Source of the DNA: an uncultured Odoribacter sp.
GTDB lineage: Bacteria > Bacteroidota > Bacteroidia > Bacteroidales > Marinifilaceae
DNA length: 64,000 bases
Assembly (NCBI GenBank): GCA_910578105.1
Contig: CAJTPD010000003.1
Coordinates: 1 to 64,000, forward strand
Direction: 5' to 3'
The position numbers and the translations under genes are program-made. Under the pieces are notes generated by a model. It worked only from the letters and a program-made list of their open reading frames with translations. It had not been told where the DNA came from and made no database searches. Shown here one piece after another: positions 36,314 through 45,263 of this stretch. Positions within the stretch are counted from its first letter, which is position 1; each line of letters opens with the position of its first letter.

Positions 36314-36910
36314 ATGAAGGCAATAGGTTTGACTGGAGGTATTGGTTCCGGAAAAAGTACTGTGGCCCGGATACTCAAACATATGGGCTATCCGGTCTAT
36401 ATTGCAGACAAGGAGGCTTCCCATCTAATGAATACTCATCCGGAAATCCGGAAGGAATTAAAAAAACAGTTCGGCACAACAATTTATACTCCGCAGGAAC
36501 AAATAGACAAGCCGAGGTTGGCGCATCTCATTTTCAATGATACCCGGGCATTGTCAACCATCAACGGCATTGTCCATCCCAAGGTTATGCAAGATTTCCG
36601 GCAATGGAGTCTGCAACAAAATAACAAATTGGTATTTTTTGAATCGGCCATCTTATTTGAAGCAGGTCTCGGCACATTTTTCAATTCTGTCATCTGTGTC
36701 ACCGCCCCCGAATCACTCCGGATTTCCAGAGTAGTGAATAGAGACCGGACAACCCCCGGACAGGTAAAAGAACGCATCCGCAATCAGTTGGACGATACCT
36801 TTAAATGCCGGCAAGCCGATTTTATCATTCACAATGACCGTATCCACCTGATTCTGGAACAATTGATGAAAATATTACCGCAACTCAATGATGAAAAACA
36901 ACATAAATAA
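36314..36910 (+). CDS. coaE: Dephospho-CoA kinase
   Basis: A 198-residue kinase for the last step of coenzyme A synthesis. The P-loop GLTGGIGSGKSTVARIL is at the very start. The DKEASHLM and VFFESAILFEAGL segments and the RDRTTPGQVKERI lid follow. Normal family length. It follows the YbbR gene immediately. Confidence 0.95.
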   Translation: MKAIGLTGGIGSGKSTVARILKHMGYPVYIADKEASHLMNTHPEIRKELKKQFGTTIYTPQEQIDKPRLAHLIFNDTRALSTINGIVHPKVMQDFRQWSLQQNNKLVFFESAILFEAGLGTFFNSVICVTAPESLRISRVVNRDRTTPGQVKERIRNQLDDTFKCRQADFIIHNDRIHLILEQLMKILPQLNDEKQHK

Positions 36911-36929
36911 CAATTTTTAAATAATTCAC

Positions 36930-37682
36930 ATGGCAAAATATGGTAAATGGATCGGAGCAGGATTAGGATTTGCACTCGGCGGACCGTTGGGAGCACTTTT
37001 AGGCATGTTTATCGGTTCTGCTTTAGATAACGTACAAATTATAAATCCGGCACAATCTGATTACAATCCCTACAAACACGAAAATCCATCAATTTACGGA
37101 GGCAGAGGTGATTTTATGTTTAGTCTGACAGTATTAGCCACGGCTGTCATGAAAGCAGACGGACGAATCATGCGGTCGGAATTGAATTTTGTCAAAGAAT
37201 TTCTAAAACGGAATTTCGGATTAGAATCCACCCGCGAAGCGATGTCTATGCTCAAAGAACTATGCAACCGGGAAATTCCGTTGGAGAAGGTATGTAACCA
37301 GATCCGCGATAATATGGACGGACCTTCACGTACCCAATTACTTTATTTCCTGTTTGGTATTGCAAAAGCAGACGGAAATGTCAGTAGTTCAGAAATCCGG
37401 ATACTTGAACAAATTTCAAATATGCTGGGCATCAGCAATTCCACCTTTGTCTCCATAAAATCCATGTACTACGATGATTTCGAATCAGCCTACCGGATTT
37501 TAGGAATTACCAGCACAGCCACCGAAGAAGAAATAAAAAAAGCCTACCGGAAAATGGCCGTCGAAAATCATCCCGACAAAGTAGGGCACCTGGGAGAAGA
37601 TGTCAGGAAAGCCGCAGAAGAAAAATTCACCCAAATCAATGTCGCTTATGAAAAAATCAAAAAGCAAAGAGGCATGAATTAA
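36930..37682 (+). CDS. TerB-DnaJ (DjlA-like) protein
   Basis: A 250-residue protein with three parts: an N-terminal glycine-rich hydrophobic segment (about 8-32, GAGLGFALGGPLGALLGMFIG), a TerB-like helical domain (about 50-165, MKADGRIMRSELNFVKEFL) and a C-terminal J domain (about 183-245) with the HPD motif in VENHPDKVGH. DjlA-type proteins recruit DnaK at the inner membrane. The order TerB then J is the standard DjlA arrangement. Confidence 0.9.
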   Translation: MAKYGKWIGAGLGFALGGPLGALLGMFIGSALDNVQIINPAQSDYNPYKHENPSIYGGRGDFMFSLTVLATAVMKADGRIMRSELNFVKEFLKRNFGLESTREAMSMLKELCNREIPLEKVCNQIRDNMDGPSRTQLLYFLFGIAKADGNVSSSEIRILEQISNMLGISNSTFVSIKSMYYDDFESAYRILGITSTATEEEIKKAYRKMAVENHPDKVGHLGEDVRKAAEEKFTQINVAYEKIKKQRGMN

Positions 37683-37780
37683 TACAAAGAGGATTTAACA
37701 TTAAACATCCGGGTGCTTTCAATTTTCAATTTATTAAATTAGTTTTGCAACTCATTTATAAAACTTTCAAATAACGAACT

Positions 37781-38188
37781 ATGTTAAAAGAAATTTTATC
37801 AATATCGGGAAAACCCGGTTTACAAAAGCTAATCAGTAATTCTTCAAATGCAATTATCGTAGAATCTCTTATCGACGGGAAACGTTTTCCTGCCTATTCC
37901 AATTCAAAAATCATTGCTTTGGAAGACATTTCAATATACACAGAAAAGGAAGATATCCCCCTGAAAGAAGTTTTCAAACGGATATATACAAAAGAAGAAG
38001 GAAAAAAAACCTTAAGTCACAAAGAAGCTAATGAAAAAATCATAGCTTATTTTAATGAAATTGTTCCGGAATACGACAAAGACCGGGTTTATACTTCTGA
38101 TATGAAAAAAATTATTCAGTGGTACAATTTACTGACTGACAAAGGTATTCTTAACTTCTCCGAAGAAGAAGAGAAAAAAGAATCCTAA
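37781..38188 (+). CDS. DUF5606 family protein
   Basis: A 135-residue cytoplasmic protein. The N-terminus ILSISGKPGLQKLISNSSNAIIVESLIDGKRFPAY matches DUF5606, a family restricted mainly to Bacteroidota and of unknown function. The C-terminal third is acidic and helical. It is the last gene of this run; a hairpin follows at 38203-38252. Confidence 0.82.
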   Translation: MLKEILSISGKPGLQKLISNSSNAIIVESLIDGKRFPAYSNSKIIALEDISIYTEKEDIPLKEVFKRIYTKEEGKKTLSHKEANEKIIAYFNEIVPEYDKDRVYTSDMKKIIQWYNLLTDKGILNFSEEEEKKES

Positions 38189-38202
38189 AAATAAAATAAG
38201 AG

Positions 38203-38252
38203 GGACTGTCCAACAATCTGTCCTCCCTTCAAAAATGTTTTTTGGACAGTCC
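38203..38252 (+). terminator. Hairpin after the DUF5606 gene
   Basis: Perfect 11-bp arms (38203-38213 and 38242-38252) around a 28-base loop. It lies inside a longer reading frame that begins at 38235, and so argues for the later start of the methyltransferase. Confidence 0.6.
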
Positions 38253-38267
38253 TTCCTGACTTATTGT

Positions 38268-38966
38268 ATGTTTCAATTCAAAAAATTTACCATAAAACAG
38301 GACCGTACTCCTATGAAAGTCGGGACCGACGGAGTACTTTTAGGTGCCTGGGCAAAACTGGAACATGCTACCCACATTCTGGATATCGGGACAGGAACAG
38401 GACTTATAGCCTTAATGGCAGCACAAAGAAATTCGTCTGCATTTATAGATGCTCTTGAAATTGACCTCAACGCTTGTGAACAAGCCCGGGAAAATATTCT
38501 TGCAAGTCCATGGTCACAACGCATAACCCTCATCCCGACAGCCTTACAAAACTATACTTCTCCCCGCATTTACGATTGCATACTCTGCAATCCTCCCTTT
38601 TTCAGTCAATCAACCAAAACTCCGGACCAGGGCCGGACCATCGCCCGACACAACGACACTCTCCCCCACACAGTGCTGCTTAAACATGTCAGCCAACTGC
38701 TGACGCCACAAGGCATTTTTTGTGCCATACTTCCTGTAAAAGAAGCTACGGAAATGATACAAAACGCCCGGCAATACCGACTATTCCCCAAACACATCAC
38801 CCGGGTGCTTCCCAATCCGGGCAAGCCTCCGAAACGGTATCTGATGCTATTCGCTTGCAACGAAACTCTCCCCCTGACAGACGAAATAATCATAGAATAC
38901 AGCAGACACCAATACAGTCCGGAATACATAAACCTAACCAAAGCGTTTTACCTGAAAATGAAATAA
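38268..38966 (+). CDS. trmN6: tRNA1(Val) A37 N6-methyltransferase (TrmN6/YfiC)
   Basis: 232 residues from the ATG at 38268; the 11 codons upstream overlap the hairpin. The Rossmann SAM site reads ILDIGTGTGLIALMAA and the catalytic NPPF motif (CNPPFFSQ) is present, as in N6-adenine methyltransferases that modify A37 of tRNA-Val. Normal length. It ends before the accessory patch. Confidence 0.9.
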   Translation: MFQFKKFTIKQDRTPMKVGTDGVLLGAWAKLEHATHILDIGTGTGLIALMAAQRNSSAFIDALEIDLNACEQARENILASPWSQRITLIPTALQNYTSPRIYDCILCNPPFFSQSTKTPDQGRTIARHNDTLPHTVLLKHVSQLLTPQGIFCAILPVKEATEMIQNARQYRLFPKHITRVLPNPGKPPKRYLMLFACNETLPLTDEIIIEYSRHQYSPEYINLTKAFYLKMK

Positions 38967-39065
38967 AATCTTATTAATCTTAAGCACCTATACACAAATT
39001 TACACCAAACTGGGTGGATAGAATACTGTCGTCAAATACTAATACGCCTATTAAAAAGCGTAGTG

Positions 39066-39728
39066 TCAGACATTGATTTCCTCGGCAGCATCTATAATAT
39101 CAAGTTTTATATCATCCCAATTCTTGCCCAGCAAACATATCGGCTCAAAATCCTTATCTGCAATATTGAAATTCGTCCACTGTTTTAATAACTCTGTATT
39201 ATCATGTTCCCATTCATGCCGTACAGAATGAATAGCAAACATCTCTGCCAAGGTATACTTGTTAAGAAGCAAATGCAAATCCCAAAAATCCTTTTTGCGG
39301 CCACCACGCAACACTACGTTCATTTTCATTGCAATGATATCCCTGACACTTGCAAGGCGAATACCATCAATCGTTTCTATAGGTTCTAAAAACGGGTCGG
39401 TATACATTAGGTCCAATTTAATACAGTTATTGGCAGATGCTCCGATATAATAACTGCGACCAAATCCCACTATTGACGTTTTGTCAGGACAATCGTAATA
39501 TGAAAACCGGGACTTCAACCAACTCTCAAAGGCCAAGAAATCAAGACTACCATACTCAGCATCTGTAAACAAATCTATATCAACGGATTTGCGATGTCCA
39601 TATCGTAAACTCAAATTTGTACCTCCAACCAATCGGAATAGAACGAATAATTCATTCTCCATCAGTTCGGTGAGGACATCCTTCAACATCGGTGAAACAG
39701 TTTCGTAATGCAGGCTATCGGTTATCAT
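39066..39728 (-). CDS. AbiEii-like nucleotidyltransferase toxin
   Basis: A 220-residue protein of the AbiEii/type IV toxin nucleotidyltransferase family. The core is GGTNLSLRYGHRKSVDIDLF (Gly35-Gly36 and the catalytic aspartates 50 and 52), followed by the lysine-containing DIIAMKMNVVLRGGRKKDFWDL block. AbiE toxins block growth by modifying tRNA or by GTP-dependent action, and give abortive phage defence; function here is inferred from the family. It starts 1 bp after the partner gene. Confidence 0.82.
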   Translation of the reverse strand: MITDSLHYETVSPMLKDVLTELMENELFVLFRLVGGTNLSLRYGHRKSVDIDLFTDAEYGSLDFLAFESWLKSRFSYYDCPDKTSIVGFGRSYYIGASANNCIKLDLMYTDPFLEPIETIDGIRLASVRDIIAMKMNVVLRGGRKKDFWDLHLLLNKYTLAEMFAIHSVRHEWEHDNTELLKQWTNFNIADKDFEPICLLGKNWDDIKLDIIDAAEEINV

Positions 39729-39729
39729 G

Positions 39730-40212
39730 TTATTTCTTTATTCGATACGAATTTTTCGGTATGTATCTATTGAGTTCAGACATCGGAATATGGTAGAATT
39801 GCACAATTTCCGCCCTTTCCACATCATTACCATATTCGCAGACACGTTGTATGACAGCCTCTTTATACAGTGCCCAGTCAATCGTATCGAAATCAGTATC
39901 CCAAAACAGTGAGTGGCGGACATTCGGCACACCGGTTATTGACAACGTCGCAAGACGTTTTTTATACTCGGCAGTTTCATGATAAGCCTGCAATATCAGC
40001 AGAAAGCATTCCTCATAGCCCAACGATTGCTCAATTTTTACAGCCATTTCGGTTGTCAGATAACGATGACCCGTTATTACGGCGTTGAGCGTCTGACTAT
40101 GTTCACCGATGGATGCTGCAAAAGCACGCTGACTTATGCCACGTTTTTGCAACTCACGAGCAATAATTTTGCCCGGATGAATTCCCTTCAATATCTCTAT
40201 TCTTTGTTTCAT
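39730..40212 (-). CDS. Xre-type antitoxin/regulator with DUF6922-like C-terminus
   Basis: 160 residues from the ATG at 40212; the longer frame from 40260 runs through the operator palindrome. A Xre helix-turn-helix lies at about 10-65 (HPGKIIARELQKRGISQRAFAASIGEHSQTLNAVITG). The C-terminus (about 95-145, LFWDTDFDTIDWALYKEAVIQRVCEYGNDVERAEIVQFYH) resembles DUF6922. Usual AbiE partners (AbiEi) have a different winged-helix architecture, so this is an atypical pairing. It probably represses its own promoter through the palindrome at 40238-40261. Confidence 0.75.
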   Translation of the reverse strand: MKQRIEILKGIHPGKIIARELQKRGISQRAFAASIGEHSQTLNAVITGHRYLTTEMAVKIEQSLGYEECFLLILQAYHETAEYKKRLATLSITGVPNVRHSLFWDTDFDTIDWALYKEAVIQRVCEYGNDVERAEIVQFYHIPMSELNRYIPKNSYRIKK

Positions 40213-40225
40213 GACCATAACGTTA

Positions 40226-40261
40226 CAAATATACAAAAATGCAAACAAATTTGTTTGCATT
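40226..40261 (-). promoter_or_regulatory. Promoter with 24-bp perfect palindrome operator
   Basis: The palindrome 40238-40261 (core ATGCAAACAAA and its complement) is perfect over 24 bases. Just downstream on the minus strand is TATATTTG (40226-40233), a perfect TAnnTTTG box. A repressor bound to the palindrome would cover the -33 to -7 spacer. It lies 14-49 bp upstream of the antitoxin start. Confidence 0.75.
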
Positions 40262-40332
40262 CATACTGTTTTATTTTTGGTATTTACGTACCTAAATTTA
40301 AGGCAATGGCAATTATATACAACTTTACACTT

Positions 40333-40452
40333 AGTGATGCATTATAATATTTAATACATCACTCACAAAAGTGAACACTACTCTTCACTCTCTTAATCCT
40401 GACATCCCTGCATCTCAAAAATACGGAATAAATTACCTCAAAAATACGGAAT
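40333..40452. repeat. Inverted and direct repeats upstream of the ATPase remnant
   Basis: An imperfect inverted repeat of about 12 bp (40333-40344 and 40352-40363) and a perfect 16-bp direct repeat (40414-40429 and 40437-40452, CTCAAAAATACGGAAT, 23-base period). The direct repeats sit 60-90 bp upstream of the remnant gene's ATG and may be regulator sites. Confidence 0.55.
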
Positions 40453-40509
40453 TGATTTGTGTAAAGAATTTATCTTCTCATCTTTGTACTTGTTATACAA
40501 GTGATAAAG

Positions 40510-40770
40510 ATGGAATATTTAGCCCGAATTTCAGATAAAGAATTGCAAACACGGATGTCATCAAAGTGGATGGCGTGAAGCGGGAACCTAATCTGACCAA
40601 AGCGATTATCCGTTCATACGCCCGTAATCTTTCTACACTCGCCAAAAGAAAAAGTCTGCTTCAAGATGTCATCGCTATGAATGAGGGATGTACCGACAAA
40701 ACCTTTGGTTTTATATTCGAATGTATGGGTATCCGGGATTTGAATTATAGGTGCCTAATTTTATTCTTAT
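40510..40770 (+). pseudogene. Remnant of a DUF4143 AAA ATPase gene
   Basis: The reading frame from the ATG at 40510 begins MEYLARISDKELQTRM, the usual start of this ATPase family, then hits a stop. A different frame (from about 40556) reads DVIKVDGVKREPNLTKAIIRSYARNLSTLAKRKSLLQDV, which matches the middle of such ATPases. The Walker A segment and several hundred codons that normally lie between are missing, and the match ends near 40690. This is a deletion-plus-frameshift remnant. The 82-codon frame starting at 40566 is part of it. Confidence 0.75.
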
Positions 40771-40848
40771 TAAGAAAAATCAACTTTCATCAAGAAACTA
40801 AATTAAATTTTTAACTATCTATTAACTCTTTAATCCCACACAACGCTA

Positions 40849-40856
40849 TACATTTG
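40849..40856 (+). promoter_or_regulatory. -7 box of a short transcript
   Basis: TACATTTG matches TAnnTTTG. No clear -33 is seen. It lies 72 bases upstream of the strong terminator at 40928-40962, with no protein gene between. Confidence 0.4.
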
Positions 40857-40927
40857 TAATGTCAAAACGAAAGTAGAGACACGTTTTTTTTCATAAGTTT
40901 GTATGTTTAGGTTAGTAGTTAGTAATT

Positions 40928-40962
40928 AATAAGAGGTCAGGCAACTGATCTCTTATTTTTTT
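40928..40962 (+). terminator. Intrinsic terminator upstream of the ROK gene
   Basis: A 13-bp stem (40928-40940 with 40945-40957, one G-T pair) with the tight loop GCAA, followed by seven T residues. It is the cleanest intrinsic terminator in the window. It either ends a small RNA or forms a leader attenuator for the ROK kinase gene 55 bp downstream. Confidence 0.8.
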
Positions 40963-41016
40963 GCTACCTTTAGCACATCAAAAACTCTAATTATTCATAA
41001 ATACAAAATCAATAAA

Positions 41017-41982
41017 ATGAAGAAAGAAGTTGCTTTAGGCATAGATATGGGCGGAACCAACACAGCTTTTGGGTTCATCGACAGGGAAGGTAATTACTTG
41101 GCAGAAGGAAATATTGCTACAAATAATCACGAAGACATCAACGATTACCTGAAAGAATTACACATGGCAATCGAAAACGTTTTAGACACAATCCGGGAGC
41201 AGGTAACTTTGGTGGGAATAGGTATCGGAGCTCCTTGTGGCAATTACTTACAAGGAACAATAGAATATGCCTCCAACCTGAGATGGCCGGGAGTAATTCC
41301 TTTTTGCGATCTTTTACAAGAATATTACCCCTCTCTTCCAATCCGTTTAACAAATGACGCAAATGCTGCCACTATCGGAGAAATGATTTACGGCGGAGCC
41401 AAAGGCATGAAAGATTTTATCATGATTACCTTAGGAACAGGCGTCGGAAGCGGTTTTGTTTCCAATGGCCAATTAATATACGGACACGACGGTTTTGCCG
41501 GAGAATTCGGACATATCATTGTATCTCCCAACGGACGGCAATGCGGTTGCGGACGCAACGGCTGTCTGGAAACCTATGTTTCTGCGACAGGAGTAAAACG
41601 CACTGCCTATAAAATGATGGCTAAATACAATTATCCCAGTGAACTGCGGGCAATACCGTTTAATGAAATGACTTCAAAAACAATCTGCGAAGCCGCCATG
41701 AAAGGAGATATGATTGCTATCAATACATTCAAATATACAGCCAAAATGCTCGGCGAAGCTTTGGCTAATATTGTCGCAATCACCAGCCCCGAAGCCATAT
41801 TCTTGATGGGAGGCTTAACCAAAGCCGGCGATTTATTATTCGGACCGACCAAGGAACATATGGAAATGAATGTACTTAAAATGTATAGCAACAAAGTAAA
41901 ACTATTACCTTCTCAATTGACCCAAAATGTTGCTATATATGGTGCTGCTGCTTTAATCTGGAATGAACTGGATAAAGCCTGA
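41017..41982 (+). CDS. ROK family sugar kinase (glucokinase-like)
   Basis: A 321-residue ROK kinase. It phosphorylates a hexose, most likely glucose or a related sugar. The ATP-site motif IDMGGTNTAFGFID is at the start. The zinc-binding and ROK signature GRQCGCGRNGCLETYVSATG lies near residues 172-193, with the sugar-contact segment GHDGFAGEFGHI just before. The GH92 mannosidase follows on the same strand after a terminator, so a role in mannose or glucose use is plausible but not shown. Confidence 0.88.
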   Translation: MKKEVALGIDMGGTNTAFGFIDREGNYLAEGNIATNNHEDINDYLKELHMAIENVLDTIREQVTLVGIGIGAPCGNYLQGTIEYASNLRWPGVIPFCDLLQEYYPSLPIRLTNDANAATIGEMIYGGAKGMKDFIMITLGTGVGSGFVSNGQLIYGHDGFAGEFGHIIVSPNGRQCGCGRNGCLETYVSATGVKRTAYKMMAKYNYPSELRAIPFNEMTSKTICEAAMKGDMIAINTFKYTAKMLGEALANIVAITSPEAIFLMGGLTKAGDLLFGPTKEHMEMNVLKMYSNKVKLLPSQLTQNVAIYGAAALIWNELDKA

Positions 41983-41992
41983 GCCGAAAATA

Positions 41993-42044
41993 AATGTACC
42001 AGTTTACCCATAAAACTTATTCATAATCGGTAAATTGGTACATT
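41993..42044 (+). terminator. Hairpin after the ROK gene
   Basis: The arms 41993-42008 and 42029-42044 pair over 16 bp with one wobble, around a 20-base loop, 11 bases after the stop codon. Confidence 0.65.
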
Positions 42045-42111
42045 AAAATTAAAAAGATACCGGTTCCGGCAAAGAGCTATCCATAACATATCGAACAACT
42101 ATTTTTATAAA

Positions 42112-44316
42112 ATGAAAACCGTTTATCCTTTTTTATTTTTTTCTTTTTGTTTTACCCTGTTGAATTGCCAACCTAAAGAACAGGAATTAAAAATTACGGA
42201 ATACATAAACCCCTTTATCGGAACAGCAAACCACGGTCACTGCTTTCCGGGGGCTATAGTACCCTTTGGAGGTATACAATTAAGTCCCGATAATCCAAGG
42301 TCCGGCTGGGACTGGTGTTCCGGTTATCATTACACAGATAGTATTATTTCATCTTTTTCTCTCACTCACCTTAGCGGCACCGGAATCGGCGATTTGCAGG
42401 ACATCCGTTTTTTACCGGTAATATCCCGGCCGGATACCAGTATTTCTCCGGCAGAATACATTCAGTCCGGATATGCCCGTTTCTCTCATAATAATGAACA
42501 TGCAGAACCAGGATATTACAGTGTAGTATTCGACAATGGTATAAAAACAGAATTATCTGTAACCCAACGTTGCGGTATCCTGTATTATCAATACCCCGAC
42601 CATACAGCCCATGCCCTGACCATTGACCTTTCCACTGCCAGAAACTGGGATAACACAATAGAAACCAGCATCCGGAAAATAAATAACCGGACATTGGAAG
42701 GCTACCGGAAATCCAGAGGATGGGCCAGCGACCAACGTGTATATTTCGTCATCGAATTTTCCCAGGATTGCCAGGTTCTGGCCGGTAAAGACAATCTAAC
42801 CCCTCTGGAAAACGGACAAAGATTTACAGGAACGGGGTGTTACCTCTGGATAGATTTCGGAGACAAAACCAATAAAATACTGGCCAAAGTCAGCATTTCC
42901 TCTGCTAACACGGAAGGAGCTTTAGCCAATTTGGAAAAAGAAATCTCACACTGGAGCTTTGACAAAGTAAAAAAAGATGCCAAACATAACTGGAAACGTG
43001 AATTACAAAAAATAAAGGCAGAAAGCGACAATGAAGATAATTTGACAAATTTTTATACAGCTTTGTATCATGCGTATACTGCCCCCTATACTTTTTCAGA
43101 TGTAAACGGCAATTACAAAGGACCGGACGGAGAAATCCACAGTGTCCGTAATCACATCCAATATACCGTATTTTCTTTATGGGACACCTACAGGGCTTCC
43201 CATCCTCTCTTTACTATCACTCAAAGAAAAAGAGCAGGAGACATGATCAACTCCATGCTGAAACATTACGATGCCTACGGATTGTTACCTGTATGGGAAT
43301 TAGCAGGAAATGAAACGAATTGTATGATTGGCAATCATGCCGTTCCGGTCATTACCGAAGCTTGGCTGAAAGGAATCCGGAATTTTGACGGGGAAAAAGC
43401 TTACGAAGCAATGAAAAAAACAGTGCTGAATAACCGTGCCGGCATGGGAGCTTTCCGAACCTATAATTACATCCCTTACGAACTGGAAAACGAGTCTGTC
43501 TCTAAAACGCTTGAATATGCTTACGATGATTGGTGCGTTGCTCAAATGGCAAAAGCACTGGGCTACGAAAAAGATTATCTTTATTTCCTGAAATCTTCAC
43601 AAAATTATGCCAATCTCTTCGACCCTTCAACTGGTTTTATGCGGGGTAAATCAGCCTCCGGCAAATGGAAAACTCCATTTTCTCCCTTATATTCCAAACA
43701 CCGCGATGATGAATACACAGAAGGAAATGCCTGGCAATATTCCTGGCTGGTGCAACAAGATATTGAAGGATTGATTGCTCTACACGGAGGCAAAGAAGCT
43801 TTTTCCAATAAATTAGATAGCCTGTTCACACTGCAAGCCAGACTGGAAGGCGAAGAAGCTTCACCTGACATTAGTGGATTTATTGGACAATATGCTCACG
43901 GCAATGAACCGTCCCACCACATTGCTTATCTCTACAATTATGTCGGACAACCTCACAAAACACAATTCTATGTCAACAAAATCCTGACAGAATTATATAA
44001 AAATACACCGGAAGGTCTATGCGGAAATGAAGACTGCGGACAAATGTCTGCATGGTATGTTTTTTCAGCAATGGGCTTTTATCCCGTAAATCCGGCAGAA
44101 GCAAAATACCAATTGGGAGCACCGCTATTTAAGAAAATTTCCATCAAAACCGGACCAGAGAAAAAATTTGTTATCACTGCCAATAAAGACAGCGATAAAC
44201 ATATCTATGTAAAAGAAGTTTATCTGAACGGTGAAAAGCTGAACCGTACCTGGATTACTCATGATGAAATCATGAAAGGTGGTGAACTTCAATTTATTAT
44301 GAGTGATAGCATATAA
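42112..44316 (+). CDS. GH92 alpha-mannosidase, lipoprotein
   Basis: 734 residues with a lipoprotein signal (lipobox LLNC, Cys about 19), so probably anchored to the outer or inner membrane. GH92 hallmarks: EYINPFIGTANHGHCFPGA and PFGGIQLSPDN near the start, SLTHLSGTGIGD, the GNETNCMIGNHAVPVI region and the C-terminal GNEDCGQMSAWYVFSAMGFYPV. Family enzymes are calcium-dependent exo-mannosidases acting on N-glycan or yeast mannans. No SusC/SusD pair is next to it, so it is a stand-alone GH92. Confidence 0.95.
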   Translation: MKTVYPFLFFSFCFTLLNCQPKEQELKITEYINPFIGTANHGHCFPGAIVPFGGIQLSPDNPRSGWDWCSGYHYTDSIISSFSLTHLSGTGIGDLQDIRFLPVISRPDTSISPAEYIQSGYARFSHNNEHAEPGYYSVVFDNGIKTELSVTQRCGILYYQYPDHTAHALTIDLSTARNWDNTIETSIRKINNRTLEGYRKSRGWASDQRVYFVIEFSQDCQVLAGKDNLTPLENGQRFTGTGCYLWIDFGDKTNKILAKVSISSANTEGALANLEKEISHWSFDKVKKDAKHNWKRELQKIKAESDNEDNLTNFYTALYHAYTAPYTFSDVNGNYKGPDGEIHSVRNHIQYTVFSLWDTYRASHPLFTITQRKRAGDMINSMLKHYDAYGLLPVWELAGNETNCMIGNHAVPVITEAWLKGIRNFDGEKAYEAMKKTVLNNRAGMGAFRTYNYIPYELENESVSKTLEYAYDDWCVAQMAKALGYEKDYLYFLKSSQNYANLFDPSTGFMRGKSASGKWKTPFSPLYSKHRDDEYTEGNAWQYSWLVQQDIEGLIALHGGKEAFSNKLDSLFTLQARLEGEEASPDISGFIGQYAHGNEPSHHIAYLYNYVGQPHKTQFYVNKILTELYKNTPEGLCGNEDCGQMSAWYVFSAMGFYPVNPAEAKYQLGAPLFKKISIKTGPEKKFVITANKDSDKHIYVKEVYLNGEKLNRTWITHDEIMKGGELQFIMSDSI

Positions 44317-44360
44317 TTACCCCCCCTTTTCCAAAGTCGGAATGATTCACCACCCGACCA

Positions 44361-44417
44361 ATTTACAGACTAAAGTTTCTGATTTTCATTTGTTCATCAG
44401 AACTTTAGTCTGTAAAT
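44361..44417. repeat. Long hairpin between GH92 and ispD
   Basis: The arms 44361-44383 and 44396-44417 pair over 22 bp with one bulged base and a 12-base loop. It probably serves as the GH92 terminator, though no T run follows. Confidence 0.6.
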
Positions 44418-44547
44418 CTAAACTATAAAAACTTTTCACATTAAAACCGGAAAACTATCCTCCGGTCTGAAAAACTCTTTTTGAATCGCCTTTCCTCTGT
44501 TTACACGTTATTATTATTATCTTTGTCCTGTGGTTAGACAAGTGCAA

Positions 44548-45249
44548 ATGAAAAACATAGGAATTATTCTGGCCGGAGGCTCAGGACTACGGATGGGGAA
44601 CAAACTGCCCAAACAATTTCTGACATTATCAGGACAAACTATATTAGAATATTCTTTGAATGCTTTCCAGCAAAATAAGGATATTGATGAAATTTTTATA
44701 GTCGCCCAAACCAACTTCATTGAAAAAATCAAAGAAATTTTGCATCAGCGTCCTTTTTCAAAAGTCACTCAGCTTCTTTCAGGTGGCAGCGAACGTTATC
44801 ATTCCACTCTGGCCGCATTGAAAGCTTGCCCGCAAACAGACTGCAATCTGATTATCCATGATGCTGTACGCCCGTTAATTTCTCAACAGATGATTTCAGA
44901 CTGTATTCAGCAACTGAAAGAAGAGGTAGCATGTACTACTGCTATTCCGTCAACAGACACCATTCTCTACAGCGATTCAACACACACTTATATTCGGGAC
45001 ATACCCGCCCGCCATTTCCTGTTCAATGTACAAACTCCGCAAGCATTCAGAAAATCCATCCTGACTGCAGCTTACGAAAAAATCGGACAGGATCCGGCCT
45101 TTCATCCTACGGATGATTGCGGAGTCGTCAAAAAATTTCTGCCTGAGGTTAAAATCAAAATAATCCCGGGGAGTAATTCAAATTTAAAAATAACTTATCC
45201 GGAAGATTTAATCACGGCTGAAAAATTACTATCCGCTTTGCCCCATTAA
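44548..45249 (+). CDS. ispD: 2-C-methyl-D-erythritol 4-phosphate cytidylyltransferase
   Basis: 233 residues from the ATG at 44548 (the GTG at 44530 precedes a non-conserved stretch). It makes CDP-methylerythritol in the MEP isoprenoid pathway. The nucleotide site reads ILAGGSGLRMGNKLPKQF, with IHDAVRPLI and the C-terminal KITYPEDLITAE signature. A TATCTTTG box lies at 44518-44525, close to this start. IspD-like enzymes can also act as ribitol-phosphate cytidylyltransferases; the downstream surface-sugar genes make that worth noting, but the KITYPEDL end favours IspD. Confidence 0.9.
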   Translation: MKNIGIILAGGSGLRMGNKLPKQFLTLSGQTILEYSLNAFQQNKDIDEIFIVAQTNFIEKIKEILHQRPFSKVTQLLSGGSERYHSTLAALKACPQTDCNLIIHDAVRPLISQQMISDCIQQLKEEVACTTAIPSTDTILYSDSTHTYIRDIPARHFLFNVQTPQAFRKSILTAAYEKIGQDPAFHPTDDCGVVKKFLPEVKIKIIPGSNSNLKITYPEDLITAEKLLSALPH

Positions 45250-45263
45250 TCCATCAACGTAAC

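Noticed and set aside
40213..40260. N-terminal extension of the antitoxin
   Set aside because: It overlaps the palindromic operator and the TAnnTTTG box.
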